From: Lentimicrobium saccharophilum
Lineage (GTDB): Bacteria > Bacteroidota > Bacteroidia > Bacteroidales > Lentimicrobiaceae
Assembly (NCBI RefSeq): GCF_001192835.1
Contig: NZ_DF968183.1
Location: 868,001 to 932,000 of the forward strand
Length of the DNA stretch: 64,000 nt
Reading direction: 5' to 3'
Below the pieces are notes generated by a model. That model did no database searches. It was not told where the DNA came from and saw only the letters and a program-made list of their open reading frames with translations. Both the position numbers and the translations under genes were made by a program. Shown here piece after piece: positions 8,860-17,451 of this stretch (positions are counted from its first letter, which is position 1; each line of letters begins with the position of its first letter).

Positions 8860-9368
8860 TGATCAGAAGCACTGCTTTTCAAAGGTTTATAAATGTCAAC
8901 AGCGAGTTTATCGATGCACAGATCCAGCAGTTGTCCGACAGTTTTCCCAAGGACAGGATGCACAACAGCATGGGCAATTTCATCAAGTGGTAAAAGCACA
9001 AATCTGCGCAGATGCATCCTGGGATGAGGTATCCGGAGGGCAGGCTTATCGATAATACGGTTTCCAAAAAGCATTATGTCAATATCGATGGTGCGGGGAG
9101 CATTAAAACTCCCATCCCGCTCCCTGCCCATTTCAGATTCAATATCGAGCAAAACCCCTATCAGCTGCAATGGCTCAAGGCCCGTTTCAATACAAACTGC
9201 CATATTGAGAAAAGGGAGATCGGGACTGGCTTCCCAGGGCTCTGTTTCATATACGGATGAAGATAACCTCACCCTGCCCGCCCTGGCCTGGATCAGGGCA
9301 AGTGCCTGCTTCAGCAGTTCAGCCCTGTCACCAAGATTACTCCCGAGTAAAAGGTAAGCTTCTTCCAT
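8856..9368 (-). CDS. folK: 2-amino-4-hydroxy-6-hydroxymethyldihydropteridine diphosphokinase
   Basis: 170 residues, normal HPPK length. The N-terminus LLLGSNLGDR, the middle SSVYETEPW, and the signature TIDIDIMLFG followed by IPHPRMHLRRFVLLPL are all present. It transfers pyrophosphate from ATP to 6-hydroxymethyl-7,8-dihydropterin in folate synthesis. It is the first gene of a two-gene operon with the deoxynucleoside kinase (ATGA overlap). Confidence 0.95.
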   Translation of the reverse strand: MEEAYLLLGSNLGDRAELLKQALALIQARAGRVRLSSSVYETEPWEASPDLPFLNMAVCIETGLEPLQLIGVLLDIESEMGRERDGSFNAPRTIDIDIMLFGNRIIDKPALRIPHPRMHLRRFVLLPLDEIAHAVVHPVLGKTVGQLLDLCIDKLAVDIYKPLKSSASDQ

Positions 9369-9716
9369 TTAGTTAATTAATACATACAAAAATACTGACC
9401 TTTATCCAATGGTTGCCTGCTGAGCATCCATATTTGTCAATAAATTTCAACATTTCTTTACCTGTCACGACCATCCAAACAAGCACCCGGCATTCATTAC
9501 ATCCTGGATCAGGGGCAGATATGTATAAATGAATAAGTGAAAGTGGGTTTGATATCAGAATTATCCGGAGAAACAATTGTAACTTTACGGTCTGTTTAAC
9601 GTCAAAAATAATTGTTGGCCTTGTTACCTGACAATAATATTGTCCGCATAAACGGTTAATACTTCCGCATCATCAATCATGTTTAAATCTAACCAATTTT
9701 CAAAATCAGATCGTAT
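9369..9716. other. Divergent intergenic region folK / sppA
   Basis: 348 bp without a convincing gene. On the minus strand TATTTTTG (9394-9387) is a possible -7 box for folK with no good -33 partner. Nothing else recognisable was seen. Confidence 0.4.
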
Positions 9717-11486
9717 ATGAAACAGTTCTTCAAATTCATGCTGGCTTCCATGGCAGGTTTCTTCCTGACTTTAATCGTACTGTTTTTCTTTTTTGCCATC
9801 CTGGTTGCATCACTGCTGACCTTTACCAAAAAAGAGGAAGTTGTGGTAAAGCCTAAAACGGTACTCCATCTTACGCTTAAAGAAGCCATTCCTGAACGAA
9901 GTCTGGCCAGCCCGTTTACTTTCAGCGAAACCACGCTTTTCAGCACTTCAGATGTTCCGGGGCTGCTGGAAACCACCGACCTGCTCAAACAGGCATCAGA
10001 GGATGAAAATATCAGCGGGATTTTACTGGACCTGAGTGAAATAGGTTCGGGGATGGCCACGATGGAAGAAGTAAGGAATGCCCTGCTTAAGTTTAAGGAA
10101 TCAGGTAAATTCGTGATTGCCTATGGCGAAGTTTATTCCCAGAAAGCATATTATATGGCTACCACTGCTGACATTATCTGCCTGAATCCCGAAGGAGCGC
10201 TTGATTTCAGGGGAATGGCCGGCGAACTTGTGTTTATCAAAGGTTTACTTAGTAAACTAGATATTAATCCACAGATTATCAGGCATGGCAAATATAAAAG
10301 CGCCATTGAACCTTTGATCAGCGACCGGATGAGTGAGGCCAATAAAGAGCAGACGCTTGCCTATATGAATTCTCTCTGGATGCACATCTCTGACGGCATC
10401 AGCAAAGCCAGAAATATTGATCCCGCTAAGCTGCAGTTAATTGCCGATTCCCTGCTTATTCAGACGCCTGAGGATGCATTGAATTATCGTTTTGTAGACC
10501 AGGTTATTTATAAGGATCAATTGATTGATCTGTTGAAAGAGAAACTGGAAATCGGCAAAAATGATAAGATTGAGATGATTAAGCTGGAGCGCTATAAGGA
10601 TGCACCGGCCAAAACGCTCAGGAAAAGAGCCAAAGAGAAAATTGCCGTGATCTATGCGGTCGGCAGCATTGGTGATGGCGAAGGAAACGATGAAACCATC
10701 GGGTCGGAGCGTATTTCAAAGGCAATCAGGAATGCCAGAACCGACAGCACGGTAAAAGCCATTGTTTTCAGGGTGAATTCACCCGGAGGCAGCGCCCTTG
10801 CTTCTGATGTCATCCTCCGCGAAATCAGACTGGCCCGGGATGAGAAACCGGTGGTTGTTTCGATGGGAGATTATGCGGCATCAGGGGGATACTATATTGC
10901 CTGTGCCGCCGATACCATCCTGGCCAATCCCACCACACTTACCGGCTCCATCGGCGTTTTCGGTGTAATCCCGGATTTCAGCAAATTTTTCAACAATAAA
11001 CTCGGGGTCACCTTCGACGTTGTGAAGACCAATGATCATGCCGACTATATTTCAGTAACAAGGCCCATGACCCCTTACGAGGAAAAAGTAATTACAAACG
11101 ATGTGGAGCGGATCTACAAAGTCTTCGTCAACCATGTATCAGAAGGAAGGTCAATGCCTGAAGCGCTGGTTGACAGCCTGGGCCAGGGAAGGGTATGGAG
11201 TGGTACTGACGGGGTAAAAACCGGTTTGGTTGATTTGACCGGCGGACTGCAGGATGCCATCAGCATCGCCGCAACCATGGCAAAACTCGAAGATTACCGG
11301 ATTACGTCTCTCCCTGAACAGAAAGATCCTTTTACCCAGATCATGGATGAACTTACCGGTAAACCTTCTGAAACAAGACTAAAGAAAGAACTGGGTCTCT
11401 TGTATCCCTACATGAAAGAATTACAGTCACTTTCGGGCATGAAAGGCGTACAGGCAAGACTGCCGTTTTTACTTAACATCCAATAA
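9717..11486 (+). CDS. sppA: Signal peptide peptidase SppA, 67-kDa type
   Basis: 589 residues, matching the long tandem-domain form. An N-terminal membrane anchor is at about 5-32. Two Clp-protease-like (S49) halves follow. The N-terminal half supplies the catalytic Lys in RHGKYKSAIEPL (about residue 196), and the C-terminal half supplies the Ser nucleophile in GDYAASGGYYIA (about residue 390). The Ser/Lys dyad digests cleaved signal peptides in the inner membrane. It is a single gene followed by a repeat element. Confidence 0.95.
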   Translation: MKQFFKFMLASMAGFFLTLIVLFFFFAILVASLLTFTKKEEVVVKPKTVLHLTLKEAIPERSLASPFTFSETTLFSTSDVPGLLETTDLLKQASEDENISGILLDLSEIGSGMATMEEVRNALLKFKESGKFVIAYGEVYSQKAYYMATTADIICLNPEGALDFRGMAGELVFIKGLLSKLDINPQIIRHGKYKSAIEPLISDRMSEANKEQTLAYMNSLWMHISDGISKARNIDPAKLQLIADSLLIQTPEDALNYRFVDQVIYKDQLIDLLKEKLEIGKNDKIEMIKLERYKDAPAKTLRKRAKEKIAVIYAVGSIGDGEGNDETIGSERISKAIRNARTDSTVKAIVFRVNSPGGSALASDVILREIRLARDEKPVVVSMGDYAASGGYYIACAADTILANPTTLTGSIGVFGVIPDFSKFFNNKLGVTFDVVKTNDHADYISVTRPMTPYEEKVITNDVERIYKVFVNHVSEGRSMPEALVDSLGQGRVWSGTDGVKTGLVDLTGGLQDAISIAATMAKLEDYRITSLPEQKDPFTQIMDELTGKPSETRLKKELGLLYPYMKELQSLSGMKGVQARLPFLLNIQ

Positions 11487-11572
11487 TAGTTTATCTTTTA
11501 TTGTTGTCCGGAGAAAAGTGTGAGATTCTTCGCTAACGCTCAGAATGACTGTAACTTACGTAGGTTTTTAAG

Positions 11573-11617
11573 GAGAGGGGGCTAGGTGGAGGCTTCGCCT
11601 CCACCTAGCCCCCTCTC
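11573..11617. repeat. Hairpin of repeat copy 1
   Basis: Arms 11573-11593 and 11597-11617 are exact 21-bp reverse complements (GAGAGGGGGCTAGGTGGAGG then C) around a TTC loop. GC-rich, no T tract. Confidence 0.9.
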
Positions 11618-11693
11618 TAAAACCCTAAAACATTGTCCTTCTGAGCGTAACAACGTGGAGCGACGAAGACTGTAACTTACGTAGGTTTTTAAG

Positions 11694-11738
11694 GAGAGGG
11701 GGCTAGGTGGAGGCTTCGCCTCCACCTAGCCCCCTCTC
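11694..11738. repeat. Hairpin of repeat copy 2
   Basis: Exact second copy of the 21-bp-stem hairpin, 121 bp downstream of the first. Confidence 0.9.
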
Positions 11739-11837
11739 TAAAACCCTAAAACATTGTCCTTCTGAGCGTAACAACGTGGAGCGAAGAATCTCTATGTTTG
11801 ATAATCAATTTTTCCGGACAATAGTATTTATCTTTCA

Positions 11838-11845
11838 TAAATTTG
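11838..11845 (+). promoter_or_regulatory. Candidate -7 box upstream of the 5-FCL gene
   Basis: TAAATTTG matches TAnnTTTG, 54 bp before the ATG at 11900. No convincing -33 element at the usual distance. Confidence 0.3.
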
Positions 11846-11899
11846 CACGGGTCCTTCCGGAATGCTGAATGAATCAGTTTCCGTAAGGGCCCGGTTTAT

Positions 11900-12505
11900 A
11901 TGCATTCAATCCTAAACATGGACTCCTTTACCATAATAGCAGAAAAAACAGAACTACGGCGGACAATAAGCCGGCTTAAAGCAGCCCAGTCGCCGCAGCA
12001 ATACCTGGAAGCCTCAGCAATAATCACCGGCAGCCTCGAAATGCTCCCTGAATTCAGGAACGCAAAAACAGTACTGGCTTACTGGTCTTATAAAGGCGAA
12101 GTGCATACCCATGACCTGATCAGAAAATGGGCAGAAAAAAAACGGATACTACTTCCTTCGGTAAACGGTGATGAGATGCTGATCAGGCAGTATCTGGGCG
12201 ATGATTCCCTGGTTCCCGGAGAAATGTTTGGCATTCCCGAACCGGCGGGTCCGGTATTTACCGATTACAACGAAATTGACCTTGTAATCATCCCGGGTAT
12301 CGCTTTTGACAGGAAAAATAACCGGATGGGGCGTGGAAAGGCTTATTATGACAGATTTTTAGGCAAAATCAACGCCTTTAAGGCAGGAATCTGTTTCAGC
12401 TTTCAGTTGTTTGAGACCATTCCGGCCGATGAGCACGATATCCTTATGGATACAGTGATAACCGAAGTATCTCAGAATGAGCGCAGGGCCTTTCTGCGCA
12501 ACTGA
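11900..12505 (+). CDS. 5-formyltetrahydrofolate cyclo-ligase
   Basis: 201 residues of the 5-FCL (MTHFS/YgfA) family. The N-terminal helix carries KTELRRTISRL. The ATP/substrate motif near the C-terminus reads NRMGRGKAYYDRFL (about residues 140-153) after LVIIPGIAFDRKN. It converts 5-formyl-THF to 5,10-methenyl-THF with ATP. The start may be the Met at residue 7 (11918) instead. Its 3' end overlaps the convergent acid phosphatase gene by 34 bp. Confidence 0.92.
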   Translation: MHSILNMDSFTIIAEKTELRRTISRLKAAQSPQQYLEASAIITGSLEMLPEFRNAKTVLAYWSYKGEVHTHDLIRKWAEKKRILLPSVNGDEMLIRQYLGDDSLVPGEMFGIPEPAGPVFTDYNEIDLVIIPGIAFDRKNNRMGRGKAYYDRFLGKINAFKAGICFSFQLFETIPADEHDILMDTVITEVSQNERRAFLRN

Positions 12506-13332
12506 AATCTGACCGAATCTTCAACTCCCGGGTTATAGTTATAAAGGGCATTCTCCCAGTCACCGTACATGGCATTGGGCAGTAAAATAAACCGTTTACC
12601 AAACTCGGCTGACACACGGTCAACAGCATCCAACCTTGGCTTCACAGCAAGCCCTTCAAAGTCTTCAGCAAAGTCGTTGAGGTTGTCACCGAACAACAGC
12701 GATATATGATACTTCCCGGCCAGCAGCTGTCTTCTCCCCTCTTTACTGGCTTCCGCAGCGCGTGTAATGACATGTTCCCCATCGGCATGCGGAAATCCCA
12801 GGGCTGCCAGATTTTTAACGGTCACATCCTTCAGGTAGTCCTTCCGGTTGGTGACATAAAAAATACTCACCCCGTTTGCCCGGGCATACTTCAGGAAATC
12901 AAGGGCGCCCGGTAAGGCTTCGGCACGGGCCAGGTTGCACCATTCATCCCAGTTTACAGGATAAGAGGTACTTTCAAGCACAGATTTAGCCTGGAAAGGG
13001 CTGTTATCCAGTACGGTTTCATCCACATCCAGGACGATAATCCTATGCTTGTTCACCGATTTATCGGCCAGATCAAGGTCAAGCATGATCTTCCCAATAT
13101 TAAAGGCCTGATAACACAGCGCCCTGTATTCTGCAGCAGTTTGCTGATAAAGGGTTGCAAGCACCATGTGTTCGTTCCTGATCAGCTGTCTGAATGCAGA
13201 GTCCTTAACAATGACCGCCGGGACTTCAGCGGGCTTTTCAGCGGAACCGGTACGATCCTCACGTTGAAACCATTTACACGATGAGGTCAGCAAAATCAAT
13301 ACAAGTGATGTAAGCAGCGCTATGTTTTTCAT
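12472..13332 (-). CDS. HAD-superfamily acid phosphatase, lipoprotein e(P4)-like 5'-nucleotidase
   Basis: Start chosen at 13332, giving a clean lipoprotein signal (MKNIALLTSLVLILLTSSC, lipobox LTSSC); an in-frame Met 13 codons earlier would spoil it. 286 residues. HAD motif I is VLDVDETVLDN (DxDxT), and FYVTNR carries motif II. Later come the conserved Lys and LLFGDNLNDF (motif III/IV Asp residues). The family dephosphorylates nucleotides such as NMN at the outer membrane or periplasm. It lies downstream of PFOR with a hairpin between, so it is probably a separate unit. Confidence 0.88.
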   Translation of the reverse strand: MKNIALLTSLVLILLTSSCKWFQREDRTGSAEKPAEVPAVIVKDSAFRQLIRNEHMVLATLYQQTAAEYRALCYQAFNIGKIMLDLDLADKSVNKHRIIVLDVDETVLDNSPFQAKSVLESTSYPVNWDEWCNLARAEALPGALDFLKYARANGVSIFYVTNRKDYLKDVTVKNLAALGFPHADGEHVITRAAEASKEGRRQLLAGKYHISLLFGDNLNDFAEDFEGLAVKPRLDAVDRVSAEFGKRFILLPNAMYGDWENALYNYNPGVEDSVRFQLRRKALRSF

Positions 13333-13347
13333 GAGATAATAAATAAA

Positions 13348-13370
13348 TGAGCCGGGATAAACCCGGCTCA
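13348..13370 (-). terminator. Hairpin between PFOR and the acid phosphatase gene
   Basis: TGAGCCGGG (13348-13356) and CCCGGCTCA (13362-13370), 9-bp stem, 5-nt loop. On the minus strand TTTATT follows, so it is a plausible terminator for nifJ, 32 bp after its stop codon. Confidence 0.6.
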
Positions 13371-13401
13371 AAATTACAAAGGGTATTGAAATTCCGGCAA
13401 A

Positions 13402-16400
13402 TTATTTTTTACTGAAATCCATATCCGCCATTCTGCGGTAGCTGTAGTAACGCCATTTGGCATTCTCCTCAGCAGCTGCAAAGAGTTCATTAGCTTCCTT
13501 CGGGAAGGACTTCTTCAGTGAAGTATACCTTACCTCAGAGTCAAGGAATGACTGGAATTTGGTAAAATCAGGTTCCTTTGAATCAAGCTGGAACGGATTC
13601 TTTCCTTCTTCTTCCAGCAGCGGGTTATACCGGTACAGGCTCCAGTAACCGGCCTCTACAGCGTGGGCCTGCTGATCCTGTGCCTTACCCATTCCATTGC
13701 GGAGCCCGTGATTGATACAGGGCGAATAGGCGATGATGAGTGAAGGTCCGGGATAAGCTTCTGCTTCACGCAGGGCTTTGAGGTATTGTGTCTGATTGGC
13801 GCCCATGGCTACCTGGGCAACATAAACGAATCCATAACTCATGGCCATCATACCCAGATCTTTTTTCCTGACTTTCTTGCCGCTTGCAGCAAACTTGGCA
13901 ACAGCACCCACCGGAGTTGATTTTGAAGCCTGTCCACCGGTGTTGGAATACACTTCGGTATCAAGTACAAGAATGTTTACATCTTCACCCGATGCGATCA
14001 CGTGGTCCAGTCCACCGTAACCGATATCATAAGCCCAACCGTCACCGCCAAACATCCAGACCGATTTTTTGACGAAATACTGTTTCAGGGATAGCAGTTC
14101 CTTTGCAACATCGGAGGTCTCTTTTTCCAGCATTGCAAGCACCCTTGGTGAAACTTCACGTGATTTTGCAGCATCATTGCGGCCATCAATCCATTCCTGG
14201 CAGGCAGCCTTGAGTTCAGCATTGTAATTACCTTCAAGGATAAGCTTCATGCGAAGGGCAATTCTTTCGCGCAACTTCGATACGGCAGTTGCCATTCCGA
14301 AACCATATTCTGCATTGTCTTCAAAGAGGGAGTTGGCCCATGCCGGACCTTCGCCCTTTGCATTGACGGTGTATGGTGTTGACGGAGCTGAACCACCATA
14401 GATGGATGAACATCCGGTAGCATTGGCTACCATCATCCGGTCTCCATAGAGCTGGGTAATCAGCTTGATGTAGGGAGTTTCACCGCAACCGGCACAGGCG
14501 CCCGAAAACTCGAACAATGGCTGTGCAAACTGACTGTTTTTAATATTCTGCTCTTTGTTTGCGATGGTATCCTTGTATGAAACATTCTTTGAAATAATGT
14601 TCCACAGCTTATCCTGCTCCATTTGCGATTCGAGGGGCTCCATAACCAATGCCTTGGTTTTGGCCGGACATACATCCACGCAATTGCCGCAGCCGGTGCA
14701 GTCAAGCGGACTGAGCTGAATACGGAACTGCAGCCCATCAAAAGTTTTCGGAATGGCTTTCAATGCAGGGGTACCTTCCGGCAACAGTTTCATCTCGTTC
14801 TCATCAATCAGGAAAGGACGGATGCAGGCGTGCGGACAAACATAAGCACATTGATTACACTGAATACAGTTGTCAGGTATCCACTGAGGCACGTGAACGG
14901 CAATACCCCGCTTTTCATAGGCGGTAGTACCTGCCGGGAAAGTTCCATCTTCACGGCCGAGGAATGCACTTACCGGCAAATCATCACCCTTCATAGCGTT
15001 GATGGGCATCACCACATTCTTAATAAAATCGGGCACATCCACTTCGACGGAAACCTTTTCACCGGACAGCGATTTCCAATCTGCCGGAATATCAATTTTT
15101 GTCACTTCACCGCCACGATCGATTGCTGCATGATTCATGCGGACAATCTCTTCTCCCTTGCGGCCAAAGTCTTTCACGACCGCCTTTTTCATGTAATCAA
15201 CGGCGGTCTCGTAAGGAATAACCCCTGAAATACGGAAGAATGCCGACTGCATAATGGTGTTGGTGCGTCCGCCCAGACCGATCTCTTCAGCGATCTTCGT
15301 AGCATTGATTATATAGAAGGCAATATCATGATCAGCCATGTAGCGCTTCATGTAGTCAGGAACATGCTGCTTGGTTTCTTCAACATCCCAGATGCTGTTG
15401 AGCAGGAATGTACCGCCGTTTTTCAGGCCTTTGAGCATATCGTATTTCTCGAGGTATGCCGGCACGTGGCAGGCTACAAAGTCAGGGGTGTTTACAAGGT
15501 AGGGCGAACGGATGGGTTTGTCGCCGAAACGCAGGTGCGAAGTTGTAACACCTCCGGACTTTTTGGAGTCGTAAGCAAAATATGCCTGACAATATTTATC
15601 GGTGGTTTCACCAATAATCTTGATGGAATTCTTGTTGGCGCCCACGGTTCCGTCAGCACCTATGCCGTAAAACTTACCCTGGAAAGTTCCTTTGGGGGCG
15701 AGGTCAATTTCGGGAAGCAACGGCAGTGACAGGTAGGTTACATCATCAACAATACCAACGGTAAATCCGTTTTTCGGCTCGTTGCTCTTAAGATTATTGA
15801 TCACGGAAACGATCATCGAAGGAGTGGTATCCTTTGAACTGAGGCCATAACGGCCACCAATGATCAATGGTTTTACCGCATGGTTGTAGAAAAGATCCTT
15901 CACATCAAGGTAAAGCGGCTCACCATTGGCGCCGGGCTCCTTGGTACGATCGAGCACACAGATGCGTTTGACCGACTTCGGCATTACATTGAAGAAATAC
16001 TTTGCCGAGAAAGGTCTGTAGAGGTGTACGGAAACCAGGCCGAGTTTTTCCCCTTTGGAATTCAGGTGGTCAATCACTTCCTTGATGGTTTCGGTAATGG
16101 AACCCATGGCTACCAGCACGTTTTCGGCATCAGCAGCACCATAATAGGTAAAAGGATGGTATTCGCGTCCGGTTAATTTGCTGATTTGCTGCATGTAGCT
16201 CTCAACGATGTCGGGAAGGGCATTGTAGAATGGATTTGCAGCTTCGCGTGACTGGAAGTATATATCCGGATTCTGGGCGGTTCCGCGGGTTACGGGATGC
16301 TCAGGATTCAGCGCGCGGTCGCGGTAGGCCTGAAGGGCTTCCCAGTCGATCATCGGAGCGAGGTCTTCATTCGAAGGCGCTTCCACTTTCTGGATTTCAT

Positions 16401-16938
16401 GAGAAGTACGGAAACCGTCAAAGAAATGCAGGAAGGGAATCCGTGACTTAATCGCGGCCAGGTGTGCTACTCCGGCTATATCCATAATTTCCTGAACGCT
16501 GCCGGTTGCAAGCATGGCGAATCCGGTCTGACGGGTGGAATATACGTCTGAATGGTCACCAAAAATAGACAATGCCTGAGCAGCTAAACTGCGCGCCGAA
16601 ACATGGAAAACGCCGGGGAGAAGTTCGCCGGATATTTTATACATATTGGGAATCATCAGCAACAATCCCTGGGAGGCGGTGTAAGTAGTTGTCAGCGCCC
16701 CAGCCTGCAGCGAACCATGCACGGCACCCGCGGCACCTGCCTCTGACTGCATTTCGGTTACTTTAACGGTTTCACCGAAAATATTCTTACGTCCGTGTGC
16801 AGCCCATTCATCTACATATTCGGCCATGGTTGATGATGGGGTGATGGGATAAATGGCAGCCACTTCGCTGAACATATAGGCGATATGTGCAGCAGCATAG
16901 TTTCCGTCACAGGTAACAAAATTTCTCTTTTGTGTCAT
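13402..16938 (-). CDS. nifJ: Pyruvate:ferredoxin (flavodoxin) oxidoreductase, single-chain
   Basis: 1178 residues, full length for homodimeric PFOR. Pyrimidine-binding domain I starts FVTCDGNYAAAHIAYMFSE and contains YPITPSS. Two 4Fe-4S ferredoxin motifs follow near residues 690 (CIQCNQCAYVC) and 745 (CTGCGNCVDVC). The C-terminal half binds TPP (GDGWAYDIGYGG near 963) and holds further conserved cysteines. It oxidises pyruvate plus CoA to acetyl-CoA and CO2, reducing ferredoxin, in the cytosol of anaerobes; this ferredoxin is the likely partner of the hydrogenase at 44.5-48.7 kb. Divergent from the DHOD-like gene. Confidence 0.97.
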   Translation of the reverse strand: MTQKRNFVTCDGNYAAAHIAYMFSEVAAIYPITPSSTMAEYVDEWAAHGRKNIFGETVKVTEMQSEAGAAGAVHGSLQAGALTTTYTASQGLLLMIPNMYKISGELLPGVFHVSARSLAAQALSIFGDHSDVYSTRQTGFAMLATGSVQEIMDIAGVAHLAAIKSRIPFLHFFDGFRTSHEIQKVEAPSNEDLAPMIDWEALQAYRDRALNPEHPVTRGTAQNPDIYFQSREAANPFYNALPDIVESYMQQISKLTGREYHPFTYYGAADAENVLVAMGSITETIKEVIDHLNSKGEKLGLVSVHLYRPFSAKYFFNVMPKSVKRICVLDRTKEPGANGEPLYLDVKDLFYNHAVKPLIIGGRYGLSSKDTTPSMIVSVINNLKSNEPKNGFTVGIVDDVTYLSLPLLPEIDLAPKGTFQGKFYGIGADGTVGANKNSIKIIGETTDKYCQAYFAYDSKKSGGVTTSHLRFGDKPIRSPYLVNTPDFVACHVPAYLEKYDMLKGLKNGGTFLLNSIWDVEETKQHVPDYMKRYMADHDIAFYIINATKIAEEIGLGGRTNTIMQSAFFRISGVIPYETAVDYMKKAVVKDFGRKGEEIVRMNHAAIDRGGEVTKIDIPADWKSLSGEKVSVEVDVPDFIKNVVMPINAMKGDDLPVSAFLGREDGTFPAGTTAYEKRGIAVHVPQWIPDNCIQCNQCAYVCPHACIRPFLIDENEMKLLPEGTPALKAIPKTFDGLQFRIQLSPLDCTGCGNCVDVCPAKTKALVMEPLESQMEQDKLWNIISKNVSYKDTIANKEQNIKNSQFAQPLFEFSGACAGCGETPYIKLITQLYGDRMMVANATGCSSIYGGSAPSTPYTVNAKGEGPAWANSLFEDNAEYGFGMATAVSKLRERIALRMKLILEGNYNAELKAACQEWIDGRNDAAKSREVSPRVLAMLEKETSDVAKELLSLKQYFVKKSVWMFGGDGWAYDIGYGGLDHVIASGEDVNILVLDTEVYSNTGGQASKSTPVGAVAKFAASGKKVRKKDLGMMAMSYGFVYVAQVAMGANQTQYLKALREAEAYPGPSLIIAYSPCINHGLRNGMGKAQDQQAHAVEAGYWSLYRYNPLLEEEGKNPFQLDSKEPDFTKFQSFLDSEVRYTSLKKSFPKEANELFAAAEENAKWRYYSYRRMADMDFSKK

Positions 16939-17451
16939 ATCAGTTTGTGTTTAAAACGCTCATTAACAATAACTCACATTTTCATCTGAAAAGCAGTGCA
17001 AAATTACTGATTTTAAAGGATAGCAGTCTCAATTCATGCATGGATATCACCCCTGAAAAGCTAATTTATAATGAGTTTAATTAAGGAGGTCTGCCGGAAA
17101 ATAATGCCTTGATGATGGCCCGTAAAACTTTTGAATCAATTTTAAATGTTCGGAAAGGATGATGGTCAGGGGAACTATGCGTTAGCGTTGAAAGGTAAGA
17201 CCCCGCCGGAATTTACCGGAGCAGTCCTTCAAAATATAAACCTGATGTTATGCTGAAAATAATTCCGGTATAAAACCATCCGGAAATTCATTTCAGACCG
17301 TATACAAAACTGATAACAATAAAAATGAAACTTTTTGTTTAGCAATCTGACCAAAAACAGCTAATATTCTTAAGCATCGTAAAACAAAAAATGTAAAGAT
17401 ATTGTTAATAGACTCAGATATCAAACCAACCATCAATCAGGAGAAAGCACT
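16939..17451. other. 513-bp divergent region between nifJ and the DHOD-like gene
   Basis: No credible gene. It contains the minus-strand promoter match for nifJ. A TTGTTAA half-site lies on the minus strand near 16965, but its partner arm is poor, so it is not called as a Rex site. The middle (17080-17300) shows no recognisable structure. Confidence 0.4.
16999..17032 (-). promoter_or_regulatory. Candidate nifJ promoter
   Basis: On the minus strand TTG (17032-17030) and TAATTTTG (17006-16999). The -7 box is an exact match; the 23-nt spacer is long. Confidence 0.4.

Larger units (their letters stand above)
11547..11784. repeat. Tandem duplication of a 121-bp palindrome-containing intergenic element
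   Basis: Bases 11547-11663 and 11668-11784 are identical over 117 bp with a period of 121 bp. Each copy holds a long perfect hairpin. The pair is bracketed by GATTCTTCGCT (11524) on the left and its inverse GCGAAGAATC (11781) on the right, with CGCTCAGAA and TTCTGAGCG as further inverted flanks. The structure resembles REP/BIME-type or MITE-like dispersed palindromic elements. No transposase is encoded nearby. Confidence 0.85.

Noticed and set aside
9373-9576. 67-codon minus-strand frame between folK and sppA
   Set aside because: It lies in the folK promoter region, overlaps a -7-like box, and has no homologue-like features.
16955-16985. TTGTTAA half-site upstream of nifJ as a Rex operator
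   Set aside because: The opposing arm is TTTAAAC at the wrong spacing; too weak to call, although Rex control of PFOR would make biological sense.
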